From positions 29,032,001 through 29,096,000 of the forward strand of contig NC_133024.1 of the NCBI RefSeq assembly GCF_048771995.1: 64,000 nucleotides of DNA, in the 5' to 3' direction. The notes beneath the pieces are model-generated. The model worked only from the letters and a program-made list of their open reading frames with translations, was not told the DNA's origin and searched no databases. Source of the DNA: Taeniopygia guttata. Taxonomy: Eukaryota; Chordata; Aves; Passeriformes; Estrildidae. How positions within the stretch are numbered: the stretch's first letter is position 1; each line of letters begins with the position of its first letter. The translations under genes were made by a program, and so were the position numbers. Positions 23,756-34,479 of this stretch are shown piece by piece.

Positions 23756-23804
23756 CCATTACTGTAAGTTTTGTGCCACTGCCGAAAGACAAACCAGAGG
23801 TGTA
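23756..23804 (-). CDS. TRBJ1-1: TRB joining segment J1-1
   Basis: The segment encodes YTSGLSFGSGTKLTVM plus one base; the FGxGT motif and donor GTAAGA are intact. It is the D1-proximal J. Its 12-RSS is weaker than that of J2-1 (see next entry), so it may be used less often. The 3' two thirds match J2-1, while the CDR3-coding start does not. Confidence 0.9.
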
Positions 23805-23832
23805 CACCGTGACCAAGTGATGTATCATAAGC
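23805..23832 (-). promoter_or_regulatory. 12-RSS of J1-1
   Basis: The minus strand reads nonamer GCTTATGAT (5 of 9), a 12-bp spacer identical to that of J2-1, and heptamer CACGGTG with one change from CACTGTG. Confidence 0.8.
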
Positions 23833-24931
23833 TAAGAGAAGGCACTGCAGCTGCCTTACTATAATCGAAGCCTAAGAAATCTGCATTTGGAATTCCAAAC
23901 ATCACTCAATCTCTGTCTAAACGGATATCATAGAAAACCAGCTTGAAATCAGTTTTATAGTCTGTAGAATTCATAAAAGCATTTCCTAGATTTGTTTGAT
24001 ACTTTGTCTACATTTCACCCCAAGCTGTTTTTGCCACCTTTCTCCAATCTCCATGTTACATCACTTATTTTATCTGCTATTCTCATTTTGCACATCTTGA
24101 AAACAAGCCAAAGGCTGTCACTGTCTAGGAATAGAACTCTTCCACACCTAGAACTTCCGCACTGTCAGTCTTATATTCCAAGCATTTTGACACCTTATTT
24201 TCTGAAACTTGTGAAGTTAATAAACAAATGATACGTGCATTGTGGTTTTCATAGTCAAATTCAGGTGGTTCACCTTTGGCAGGGAACTAAAACAAATCCC
24301 ACTGTTTTCCCTTCCATGGCAGGCCGGTTGGCTTGAATAGTCTTGCAGAATCCCGTTCAGTTTTCTGATTGGTTAAAATAATCCACACAAGGAGAGCCCA
24401 GAAGAATCTGTTGACCAGTCCCAGACAAACACTTCATAGCCATTAGGAAGAACTGCAGTGAGACAGCAGGGATAGGGATTACAGGCAACCTTTGTTCTCA
24501 CAGACATAAGGCAGTCAACAGATATTGGAGGATTATTTAAGACAGAAAACCCCAACGCATTTCATGTAGTGCCTCTGAGAGATACCTGCTACATGTCAGA
24601 ATTCTAACACTTGTACCATATTAAGAAAGAAACGTTTTGTCATCTATTGTAAACATTGGTGCATCAGGAAAAGATAATAATTCCAGCTTTGCACGGTTGA
24701 TTGGCTTTAGATGCATCTGCAGTCACAGTTTGGTTTGGTGAAAATTAATTTTGATGTCTCAGAATTTCCTAGCTTGCTTGCCAGGGAGGGCAGGCTCAGT
24801 TCTCAGATGATGAAAGTAAATCCCAGCATACAAGGTGTGTTAAGAGAAACCAAGGCAGAGCACGCCTGTTCTGCTGCAGGATTCTCTGCAGCTGCCTTAA
24901 CATGCTCTGCCCCAAGGTTCAGGTACCCATG
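23833..24931. other. D1 to J1-1 spacer with a unit-1-specific segment
   Basis: No gene is seen. About 23,912-24,265 is missing from unit 2; it has no recognisable repeat ends. From 24,278 onward the match to unit 2 is about 99%. Confidence 0.4.
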
Positions 24932-24969
24932 GGTTTTTGTAAAGGCTTCCTGGAGAATGTATCATCGTG
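24932..24969 (-). promoter_or_regulatory. 3' RSS of D1 (22-bp spacer)
   Basis: Heptamer CACGATG abuts D1, followed by a 22-bp spacer and a perfect nonamer ACAAAAACC on the minus strand. Confidence 0.85.
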
Positions 24970-24983
24970 GATCCCCCTGTCCC
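24970..24983 (-). CDS. TRBD1: TRB diversity segment D1
   Basis: The 14-nt segment GGGACAGGGGGATC (minus strand) is G-rich with all frames open (GTGG, GQGD, DRGI), each giving glycine. As I recall it, this is the same sequence as the single chicken D-beta and close to the mammalian GGGACAGGGGGC. It is flanked by a 12-RSS (V side) and a 22/23-RSS (J side). It can join J segments of unit 1 and, as in mammals, those of unit 2. Confidence 0.93.
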
Positions 24984-25011
24984 CACAATGATAGAGTCTC
25001 CTACAAAAACA
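24984..25011 (-). promoter_or_regulatory. 5' 12-RSS of D1
   Basis: The minus strand reads nonamer TGTTTTTGT, spacer AGGAGACTCTAT (12 bp), and heptamer CATTGTG. Confidence 0.88.
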
Positions 25012-25115
25012 GTCTCACCCATGACTCCACCCCCTGTTTTTGTTAACCGGGAAGGATTGCCATGATTACCTATGCTGATTTGGCCTGTGGTTCAGTTAAT
25101 TTACTTGAAAGAGGC

Positions 25116-25666
25116 TGCTGTGGGGCTGTCTTTTGGGCTTGTTCTGCAAATACTGTTGTCAAGATAGAAATGTTTTTGTTATTGCTGAGCAGTGCTTACA
25201 CAGCATTTAAGGGCTTTTAGGCTTCTCATACCAACATGCTGGGAAGGAGGCTGATGTGGCATAGGAACTTGGGAGGAAGGACAGCAGGGAGAGCTGATCC
25301 CAACTGATCCAAGGGATAGTCCATATCCCATGCTGTCATGTTCATTATGTGAAAGGGGCAAGTAGGGGAAAGAAGAAGGAAGAGAGGGAGATTTGGAGTG
25401 ATGGTGTTTTTCTTTCCAAGTCACCATTACAGGTGATGGGGCCCTGCCATCCTGGGAATGGCTGAACCCCTGCCCACCCATGAGAAGTGGAGAATGAATT
25501 CCTTGTTATGCTTTGCTTAAAGTTTTTGCTTTACCTCTTAAACTGTCTTTATCTCAAGCCATGAGTTTTTCACTTGTGCTTTTCCGATTCTCTCCCCAGT
25601 CCTGCTGGTGGGGAGTGAGCAAGCAGCTGCGTGGGGCTTGATCCTGGCTATGGCTAAACCATGACA
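25116..25666 (+). mobile_element. Avian ERV LTR, 5' of D1 (unit 1 copy)
   Basis: This is the partner of 12,549-13,099, again 105 bp upstream of the D 12-RSS and antisense to TRB. Over 300 bases of its middle are identical to the unit 2 copy. It appears to be a solo LTR with no internal retroviral sequence. Confidence 0.65.
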
Positions 25667-27487
25667 GAGCCACAGACCACATCCTTCCTTTGCCACTGCT
25701 GTTTCTTTGTGATAGTCCAATTACCTCTCAGTGTATCTAATAGTCCTCAATTTATAATCTCAATAATTTTTCTTATACTCAAAAAGGTGACACTTTTTAT
25801 TCTTTTATAGGTTGGCTTTAAATGCAGTCATTTTTCACTTGGTAATGTCATGGCAGTGTTCATGCTGCTTTACTTTCTATTCTTTTTCTCTTTTTCCCCC
25901 AGGATGACAAGCAAACCTCAAGCTCATTTTTTGCAGTTTTTGGTTTGCAATGAGAGTAATTTACTTATTATGGGCTGGTGTTTGTCTTTGTATCTTGGTG
26001 TTGCTTGAGAGCATCTTCCTAGGGCTTGTGACTCTGCCTATGAAAAGTCTTCACCTAAGAGTAAGGGAGCAAGAACAAGCCTTCGTTTTCAGACTGTCTG
26101 AAGGGACAGGAAATAATGGGGAGAGGTAACAGGCTACATTCATCCCCCCTCCTTATATGTAAGTGGCAGGGTCTTGGCTCACAAAGTTTCAGCACATAGT
26201 TACCAACCTGACCAAGTACCTCTAGTAAACCTGTTTTTCATATTCGTCTTTTGAGTCTGCCTGGATATGAAAAATAGACTGCAAATCACTGGACAAAATC
26301 CCTCAAAACAAGGTCATTCTACGAGGAGAATCACAAAATATTTTTGATGTTATTTTCAGATATCAGAGAAGAACCCATAATTGCTCATACAGTCTGTTTA
26401 GCTGGGAAGAGGTGTTAGTGTCTCAGAGAAAGGAATGAGAAACATAGACTAAGGTGTAACATGTAGGACCAATAGATAGGACTACAGAACACAAGGTATC
26501 AGGTAGGTCATCTCAGCATGCTCCTGGGTTGCTCCCTCTTCTACAACAGTGAACAGAATACTTAAGTCACTAATTATGTCTGTTTATACAGAACTTTTGT
26601 TTGTATATACTGAACTCTTAAAAAAAAAATACTTTTAGGATTTTTTTTTTCTGTCACTGCCTAAATAATAAAACAAATAATGGAATATTATTTTCCTGCC
26701 TTGGCCTTAGTATGCCTGTGATCTCAACACCATTTATTCAGGGTCTGAACCCATTGGACTAAAATTCATTTAAGATAATTCTGTCTGCATCGTCAGCCTA
26801 GAGCTCTATTAGTGTCCTTCATGACACTTGCACACTCTCTTCCATTAGCGTCTTTAATTTAAAAAGAATGAAGTCACCTCTCTATTAGTTTTGAAGGAAC
26901 ATGCGGTGCTAGCAGCTCCTCAGGTCATGTTCAAAAGGCAATTTCCAAGACATGCCAGCAGAGACCAGTCTTGTTGCACCTTGAAGTTCCTTGGCAACCT
27001 GTCGAAAAGAAAAGGATTTGCAGGCCATGAATACAAATAAATGTGAGTGACAGAACAAAGGGGAGGGAGATCCTTGATTTTTATTTCCAACTCTTTCATA
27101 GGATGTTTTTGAGCTTTGGAGACTATGCTGCCTAATGCATCAGACAAGGAAAAACAAGAATGTGTAAGGAAGAAACATTTAGGGATATATCTTATAACAA
27201 TTATATTCTTTTTGTGGGAGAATTTCACAGGAAACGAGAGATTGCATCAGTCATATCTGTCCTGCATTCTTTGGAGTTTACAGAAACAGCAAGTACAAAG
27301 AAGCAGGCCATACTACAGAGACACCCTGAGCTTTACTGATTTGTTTTAGAGACACTAGGACACTTTCCATAAACATCCGATGCTTTTGGCCACAACCCCA
27401 TAAAGTTAAGCAACAGCTCTTCTTCAGGGCATATGTGTGCAATGAAATGATATGATGGTGGAAGAAGGGATCTGATTAATAATTTGG
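25667..27487. other. Interval between D1 and the group C V genes
   Basis: Unit 1 homology ends near 26,360. The rest is AT-rich noncoding DNA with only chance frames. No V pseudogene or RNA gene is apparent. Confidence 0.4.
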
Positions 27488-27650
27488 CTTCAAAGACAGA
27501 GGTTGCTGCACTGCTCTGTTGCTCATCCATTCAGAACATCCTGGTTCCCTTGCACCAACTTCTACGTTGTCTTCTTTCTGCTCTTCCTTTGCCACTCTCC
27601 TGACTGTCTCACATTTTTCAAAGACTCCATCTCCCACTCAGAGAAGGTGG

Positions 27651-27689
27651 GGATTTTATCTTAGTGTTCAACCCCGTCGCTACACCGTG
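27651..27689 (-). promoter_or_regulatory. 23-RSS of the group C V gene at 27.7 kb
   Basis: The minus strand reads heptamer CACGGTG, a 23-bp spacer, and nonamer ATAAAATCC (7 of 9). The neighbouring copy has the perfect heptamer CACAGTG. Confidence 0.85.
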
Positions 27690-28161
27690 CGATCGTTCGC
27701 AGCACAGAAATACGTGGCTTCATCCTGGGGTGTCACATTCTTGATTGTCATCAGAAAGTGATAAGTATTCTGTCTGGTTACTTCAAACTTGGCCTCACTG
27801 TAACCATCTTCATAATAGTTATGACTCCATGTACTACTGCTGACTATTAACTTCAAACCATTTCTTGGAAGCTGCTGGTACCAGTACATATAGGCAAATT
27901 TACTATAATTCTGGTAGCAGGAGATGGTCAAAGAGCCTCCAGGTCTCTGATGGATTTTTTCAGGCCACTGAGCAATGTAGGCTCCAATCCCAACACCTGC
28001 ATTAATAAGAGATAACAAGAGAGTGTGAGGGGTAGGAGTACAGATGATGACCAAAGGGATCCTCTAGCTAACGATAGCCCTGCATGGCGTGGATGAGAGC
28101 CCTGCTGCAGACAGATCTGTTGTTTCTCACCAGGGAAAAGGGCAAGCACAACAGCCAGCAT
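27690..28161 (-). CDS. TRBV: TRB variable gene, group C, copy 1
   Basis: The leader exon (28,161-28,131) encodes MLAVVLALFP with donor GTGAGA. The V exon (27,996-27,690, 307 nt) opens GVGIGAYIAQWPEKIHQRPG. The first cysteine is in LTISC, the core tryptophan in YMYWYQQ, and the second cysteine in DEATYFCAAND at the RSS. It is intact and should give a working V domain. It is the V gene nearest to D1. It differs from the copy at 31.4 kb mainly in CDR1 (QNYSKF versus QTYNDY), CDR2 (SSTWSHNY versus TSSWSYSS) and HV4. It belongs to a different family from groups A and B; the IMGT subgroup was not determined. The leader is short, and no better upstream ATG is seen. Confidence 0.9.
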
Positions 28162-31100
28162 GGCCCTCCAGCAATCCCAGGACAGTGTGCTCCTGCTCAC
28201 TGTGAGATGAGAGTTAAGAGAGACCAATGCCCCTCCCCTTGCTCTGTCTGTCAAGTTTGGGCAGAGAAGAGAGAAGGGACTGTCCAGCTTTGATACTTTC
28301 TTTGGTGAGCCAGTAAAAGCAAAGCTAAATATTCATGTGGCTCCAAGGTCTGCTTTAGCTTTCCCACAAGGCCGTGTTCTCAGCTCCTGACACAAATGTG
28401 GAATTTCTCACAGACCACTGTGTCGCTGGCTGAATGCTGAGCTCTCATTCCATGCTGGAGCTCAAACAGGAACGTAGGATCAGTGGATTCATAAATGATT
28501 TTTTTGACCCATTTACATCATTGGCTATTGGGCCATCTTTGCAGAAGGATTTCCAGCAAAAGTACACCTATTTCTGTTTCATTCTGAAGAGTTTTCTTCA
28601 TATCGGAGCACGGCATTTCACAACTTGGATCACATTAATCAGAAGCAAAGATGACAGATCAAGACAGCAAAGGCACAAAAAGTCATGTTTAATCATATCT
28701 TAGTTCCTTCAGATTTCCAGCCAGGGATGCATATTCCCTGCTAGTCAATCTTCCTGGGAGCTTTAATTCACTTTTACAAAAATTAAGACATCTCCACAAG
28801 CCATTTTTTCTCAAAAGAAAAACCATAGTTAAACATAAACCTCATGAACATCTGTTTGTTTCTAGCCTGCCACATACATCCTAGTTAGCCTATTCTATAT
28901 ATAGAATATATTCCATTCTGTTCTATACAGTTCTATATAACCTATACCTCTATCCATTCTTTTCTGAATGTGTAAGATTCAAAATTATTGTTACAACTGC
29001 TTCTTTTCTCCCTAGTACTTTTAAAGAAACACACACATTCAATTCTAATGACCTTCAGTAATCTCAATATTGCATCTTGCAAACAATCAGGATATTTCTG
29101 TGGTACTTTCTCTCTTTTTTCTCTTTTTCTCAATTTTTCTTTTTAATGGCCTATCTGTGCACTGAAAAGATAAGATGGTTGAAGGAGGAATCTGGTTAAT
29201 GATCTGAACAAATCTGAGGACAAGCAATGAGACAAGTCATGAGAAACTTCTTAGAATAGTGGCTTTTTGTGCAGATGCAATTCAGGCTGGCCAAAGGAGT
29301 ACTGCATGGGAGAAAAATGTCCCTTAGAGTTGGAAAAGGGAACTGTAACCACAGAATTAATGATGGCAATGAACCTAGAGATTTCTGTGGTTTACTATTG
29401 CCACTTGGAAATTGCACAGCTGTGAGCACTCAGTAGCTACCTCATTAAACTGCTGTATTTTGAAGGTGACTGATAAGTTTGTTATCACAAAGCCTAAAAA
29501 TTGCCTTTGCCAGTCAAAACTAGAAGTCCACAGGAGGTGAGAAGTAAAAAGGTTCCTTCCTCTGTTGTATTACCAGAGCTGAAAAAAAAAATCACCCAAA
29601 GTCTCCACCATAGTGTTTATATTTCTTCATGATTCCACCATGAACTAGTTTTCCCGAAACTTTCTCAGCAAATTTGGATCAGCAGTAATAATTTAATAAT
29701 GCCAGACATCATCAGCGACAACAGGTTTTACAAAGATGATCTCTACAAAAAGATAAGAGGCTGAAGAAAAAAGGAACTCAGTATGTCTCTGCTATGTGAG
29801 AGACAACATTTTCCCAGTGCTTCCCTGCTGTTTGTAGCCTGACATGAATAGGGAGGAAATCATGGACCTGAGGGTGTTCTGAGGAGCACTCCTTGAGAGC
29901 AAGGAGTGATGTGTTACATTTGCTGCTGAGCAGTCCCTGAAGTCAGGAGAATATTGGCTCCACGGGTGTCACACGCCTGGATTTCCCTAGCCCAGAACAG
30001 TTTCTTTTCTTTCAGAGCCCAGGTATGTTTATGTAGTGTGGTTGATCAGGAGACTTGGACACTGCCATGAAACTAAGTGATCCATCTTGGCACTGCAGGA
30101 GCCACCCAGCAATGGTGGTGACGTGGAGTGTGAGGGTCTTTTAGAGCACATGCTCCCAGCTGATTCCTGCTCCTTGCTCTCACCAGCTATTCTTACCACA
30201 TCCCACTCCTTTTCTTGCTGGGATCACACAGTGTGTGTCACTTCAGCATATCCATATCCAGCTTTGCCACATCATGGAGCAGCACAGTACATTTGCTAGC
30301 TGTGATAGCCAAGTGCTTCATACGCCATGCCTTCCACACGAGCACCTGAGACAATGGGTTCATGATCAGTGGTAAGTAGGCAGACTGTCAGGGCCACAGC
30401 CTAAAAACAGAACCCAAAATACACAGGGTATGGCCACACTTTCTTAAAAACACCTTTTGCTTTTTTATGGGCTGTTTGCCTTCCTTTGGAGAAAAGGTAA
30501 GTCCTAGGTTATGCAATAAAAACAGGAGCATGGACAGGCAATGGCAGGTGATGGAACCCTAATAATACCCTGCCCTCAGTTTTCCCAGGTCTATCACAGA
30601 AGAGCAGTTAGTTAATCAGAAGTTCAGCTCTGCAAGCAATGGAGACAGAGGCACAATGGGAGGAAATTTCTGCCTTCAGCTGTTTCTCACAAGTAATAGC
30701 AGCTCTTTGTCATTTCTTTGCTCTGCCTATGAGGTTTTGCCTTGGTCCAGCTCAGAATTGTATGCATCCCTGTGGCAGGGAAGAAAGGGATCCTCCAATT
30801 AAGCAGTGTGTGAAGCAGGTGGTTAAAATGCTGTAGTGCACAGTGTTGTTTGTAAAGATGCCAAAGGACTGTTCTTTCCAGAAAGGGCGGTATGCCTGGT
30901 CCCCTGGGCATGTTTTCCTCCACTGTTACTTTTCCCATTCTTCTAAGTCCATAATCAGGGGCTGAGCTCTTCTCACACTCCGTTCAGTTTCTAATTGGGC
31001 ACCTCAGTTCTGTGTAGATCATGAATATGTGGAAGAACTTTGAATTCTCCAGCTGCTCTGTATTCTTTTACTGGTGCTGTGGGAGTATCTGTGGGGAACT

Positions 31101-31230
31101 AGTGCCCTGGAACATGACTGTGCTTCTGGAGTGCTAATCATCAGAAATATCTGCTGCCTTATCTAACTATACCAGCTGTGCTTCAGTTCTCTATGCTGAT
31201 CGGTGGGTTTGTATTTCTGAAGGTCTTTGT
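28162..31230. other. Spacer between the two group C V genes
   Basis: The duplicated 5' flank runs to about 29,110; 29,110-31,230 is single copy. It has only short chance frames, and no V pseudogene or named repeat could be supported. An AT-rich stretch at 28,895-28,945 consists of imperfect tatatagaata-like units. Confidence 0.4.
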
Positions 31231-31393
31231 CTTCAAAGACAGAGGTTGCTGCACTGCTCTGTTGCTCATCCATTCAGAACATCCTGGTTCCCTTGCACCA
31301 ACTTCTACGTTGTCTTCTTTCTGCTCTTCCTTTGCCACTCTCCTGACTGTCTCACATTTTTCAAAGACTCCATCTCTCACTCAGAGAAGGTGG

Positions 31394-31432
31394 GGATTTT
31401 ATCTTAGTGTTCAACCCCATCGCTACACTGTG
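31394..31432 (-). promoter_or_regulatory. 23-RSS of the group C V gene at 31.4 kb
   Basis: The minus strand reads the perfect heptamer CACAGTG, a 23-bp spacer, and nonamer ATAAAATCC. Confidence 0.88.
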
Positions 31433-31904
31433 TGACCGCTCGCAGCACAGAAATACGTGGCTTCATCCTGGGGTGTCACATTCTTTATTGTCATCAGAGT
31501 GTAATTACGACTCGCTCTGTTTATTTCAAACTTGGCCTCACTGTAACCATCCTCGTAAGAGCTATAACTCCACGAAGAAGTGCTGACTATTAACTTCAAA
31601 CCATTTCTTGGAGGCTGCTGGTACCAGTACACATAGGCATAGTCATTATAAGTCTGGTAGCAGGAGATAATCAAAGAGCCTCCAGGTCTCTGATGGATTT
31701 TTTCAGGCCACTGAGCAATGTAGGCTCCAATCCCAACACCTGTATTAATAAGAGATAACAAGAGAGTGTGAGGAGTAGGAGTACAGATGATGACCAAAGG
31801 GATCCTCTAGCTAACGATAGCCCTGCATGGCGTGGATGAGAGCCCTGCTGCAGACAGATCTGTTGTCTCTCACCAGGGAAAAGGGCAAGCACAACAGCCA
31901 GCAT
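31433..31904 (-). CDS. TRBV: TRB variable gene, group C, copy 2
   Basis: The leader exon (31,904-31,874) encodes MLAVVLALFP. The V exon (31,739-31,433, 307 nt) has cysteines in LIISC and TYFCAAS and the core WYQQPPRNGLK. It is intact. It is identical to its partner over FR1 and the leader, and changed in CDR1, CDR2 and the HV4 loop (INRASRNYT versus VTRQNTYHF). Its RSS heptamer is better than that of the copy at 27.7 kb, so it may rearrange more readily. The IMGT family was not determined. Confidence 0.9.
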
Positions 31905-32870
31905 GGCCCTCCAGCAATCCCAGGACAGTGTGCTCCTGCTCACTGTGAGATGGGAGTTAAGAGAGACCAATGCCCCTCCCCTTGCTCTGTCTGTCAAGTT
32001 TGGGCAGAGAAGAGAGAAGGGACTGTCCAGCTTTGATACTTTCTTTGGTGAGCCAGTAAAAGCAAAGCTAAATATTCATGTGGCTCCAAGGTCTGCTTTA
32101 GCTTTCCCGCAAGGCCGTGTTCTCAGCTCCTGACACAAATGTGGAATTTCTCACAGACCACTGTGTCACTGGCTGAATGCTGAGCTCTCATTCCATGCTG
32201 GAGCTCAAACAGGAACGTAGGATCAGTGGATTCATAAATGATTTTTTTGACCCATTTACATCATTGGCTATTGGGCCATCTTTGCAGAAGGATTTCCAGC
32301 AAAAGTACACCTATTTCTGTTTCATTCTGAAGAGTTTTCTTCATATCGGAGCACGGCATTTCACAACTCGGATCACATTAATCAGAAGCAAAGATGACAG
32401 ATCAAGACAGCAAAGGCACAAAAAGTCATGTTTAATCATATCTTAGTTCCTTCAGATTTCCAGCCAGGGATGCATATTCCCTGCTAGTCAATCTTCCTGG
32501 GAGCTTTAATTCACTTTTACAAAAATTAAGACATCTCCACAAGCCATTTTTCTTCAAAAGAAAAACCATAGTTAAACATAAACCTCATGAACATCTGTTT
32601 GTTTCTAGCCTGCCACATACATCCTAGTTGGCCTATTCTATATATAGAATAGATTCTATTCTGTTCTATACAGTTCTATATATACAACCTATACCGCTAT
32701 CCATTCTTTTCTGAATGTGTAAGATTCAAAATTATTGTTGCAACTGCTTCTTTTCTCCCTAGAGAACAGAGCTTTTAAAGAAATACACACATTTAATTCT
32801 AATGACCTTCAGTAATCCTGATATTGCAGCTTCCAAAAACTGTGGGATACTTCTGAAGTTTTCCCTTTTT

Positions 32871-34399
32871 TCTTCACATTTTGTTATTATCCCCTCTCAC
32901 CTATTTGCCTGATGCTCTAGAGAGATTTATATCTTCCATTGGCCTCTAGACATTTAAAAGGTATGTTCTTTCTATGAGCCTGGCAAATTGTGCTTTCTTA
33001 GAGCCTGAGGCTTAGTTCCCAAATCCTCCAGGATTCAGAGCAGTGGGAATTTCAAAAATTTGGTAGCGAATGTTCCCTCTCTCACTTTTTAAATACTTCT
33101 TTTTAAGGGCGTTAACAGAACTTACCTGAGAAGCTACAGCTTCTCCCCAGTCAGGAATGAAAATGCATTTTATATGATGTATAAAAGTTTCATATGATCT
33201 CCACTGTCATGAACATTTTGCATCTTAGAAATAGGGGTTTGGCCAGTTCTTTGGTTTTCTCAGGAGAAATTATTCCTTACCTGTGCTGCCATGAGGTTGA
33301 ACCTTGTGCTGGCGATATTACAGTTTCATTGACTTGTCAAAGAATTGCAGATGATATGCACCTTTTTGGTTTTTAAATTACTTTCCATAACTTTTACACT
33401 TTTCTTTGAATTTTTATGTTGTTTTCAAAGTCAATAGATCAACAAATAAAATTGAACAAATTTAATATACTTCCATATCCTTTTATGTTTCAATACTAAT
33501 TATCCTTGACGCATATTTTTAGCTTTTACTCCTCACAAGCTTTTCTTCTTTTTATGGAAGGTTTATTTTGATTTTACTTGTTCTTCATTTTATTTTGTTG
33601 ACATTTTGCCCTTTCACCTTACTGCTAGGATGGGACACTTTTAGATACTTCCATGGACCCTGCTGAGACAGTTTCATAGGACACTGCTGTTTTGATCAAT
33701 GCCCCAAAATGCAGGCCTTTTGCATGAAGATAGTACAGGATTTTTAGTTTGATTGTTGTCTGTCATGCCAAACCTGTTAAAAGCCTTTTTTTTTTTTTTT
33801 CCAGTAGTAATCAGACCTTAAATCCTGTTAGAAGAACCTATTTGAGACACTTGTTGGGAAATACAACAGATTGTGGAGGCTGTGGGAATTAATTCTAAGA
33901 TTGTTCTATGTAAGAACTCTGAGACAAGGCAAAAAAACATTTCAATGCAGTTGGGCTGGACCTTCTTCTTTAATCACTTCTGTTAGAATTTATTACTCAT
34001 TCCAGGATGAAGATTTTTATTCAGATTAGCTTTTCTGTCTCAGGAAACAAAAGATGATTGCAGACTCTCCAAAGGAAGGAAGCACTGGAACATGTAACTC
34101 AGGACCTCTAGTGTGTCTCTAGGGAATTGCTTAATATGTTACTGTCTTTTGAAGAGTAGCTAAATTAACAACTCTTTCATTTTTCAGTTCAAAATGTCTA
34201 ATTTTTTCAATCTGTTTTCTTCTAAGATTAAAGATGAAACAAGGGAAAACAAAAAGGCACCATGATAAAGGCAGGTATGGTTAATCTTCCCAAGTAAGAC
34301 TCTGAACTACTGTACATGGGGAAGAATAGATGCAGAAAAGTAGAAGAATACAGTTATAAATGGGCCATTCACAGGTAAACAGGATGCTGGTGAGTATGC
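32871..34399. other. Gene-free AT-rich interval
   Basis: Only chance frames, and a poly-T run near 33,788-33,801. I see no gene or identifiable element. Confidence 0.4.
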
Positions 34400-34479
34400 T
34401 TGTCTGGCTGTGCTTTGTACTGGCTTAGCTCAGTCTTACTAAGCACTGTCTTACTAAGTTCCATTTCTAAGTATTTACC

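Larger units (their letters stand above)
13795..26360 (-). repeat. D-J-C unit 1 (first copy of a tandem duplication)
   Basis: This is the V-proximal copy with D1, J1-1, J1-2 and C1. It is about 12.57 kb long against 12.4 kb for unit 2. It lacks the J2-3 counterpart but has extra sequence at 22,340-22,935 and 23,912-24,265. Confidence 0.85.
27488..29110 (-). repeat. Group C V duplication, D-proximal copy
   Basis: This segment of about 1.6 kb contains a V gene with its 5' and 3' flanks and matches 31,231-32,870 at an offset of 3,743 bases. Flanks, leader and intron are about 98% alike, while the V exon is less so. Confidence 0.85.
31231..32870 (-). repeat. Group C V duplication, D-distal copy
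   Basis: This is the partner of 27,488-29,110. The duplication ends near 32,870, where the two sequences part. Confidence 0.85.

Noticed and set aside
29140-29460. Possible decayed V gene between the group C copies
   Set aside because: A weak resemblance to the 3' flank of group C genes was noticed, but no Cys/Trp framework, acceptor or RSS could be found.
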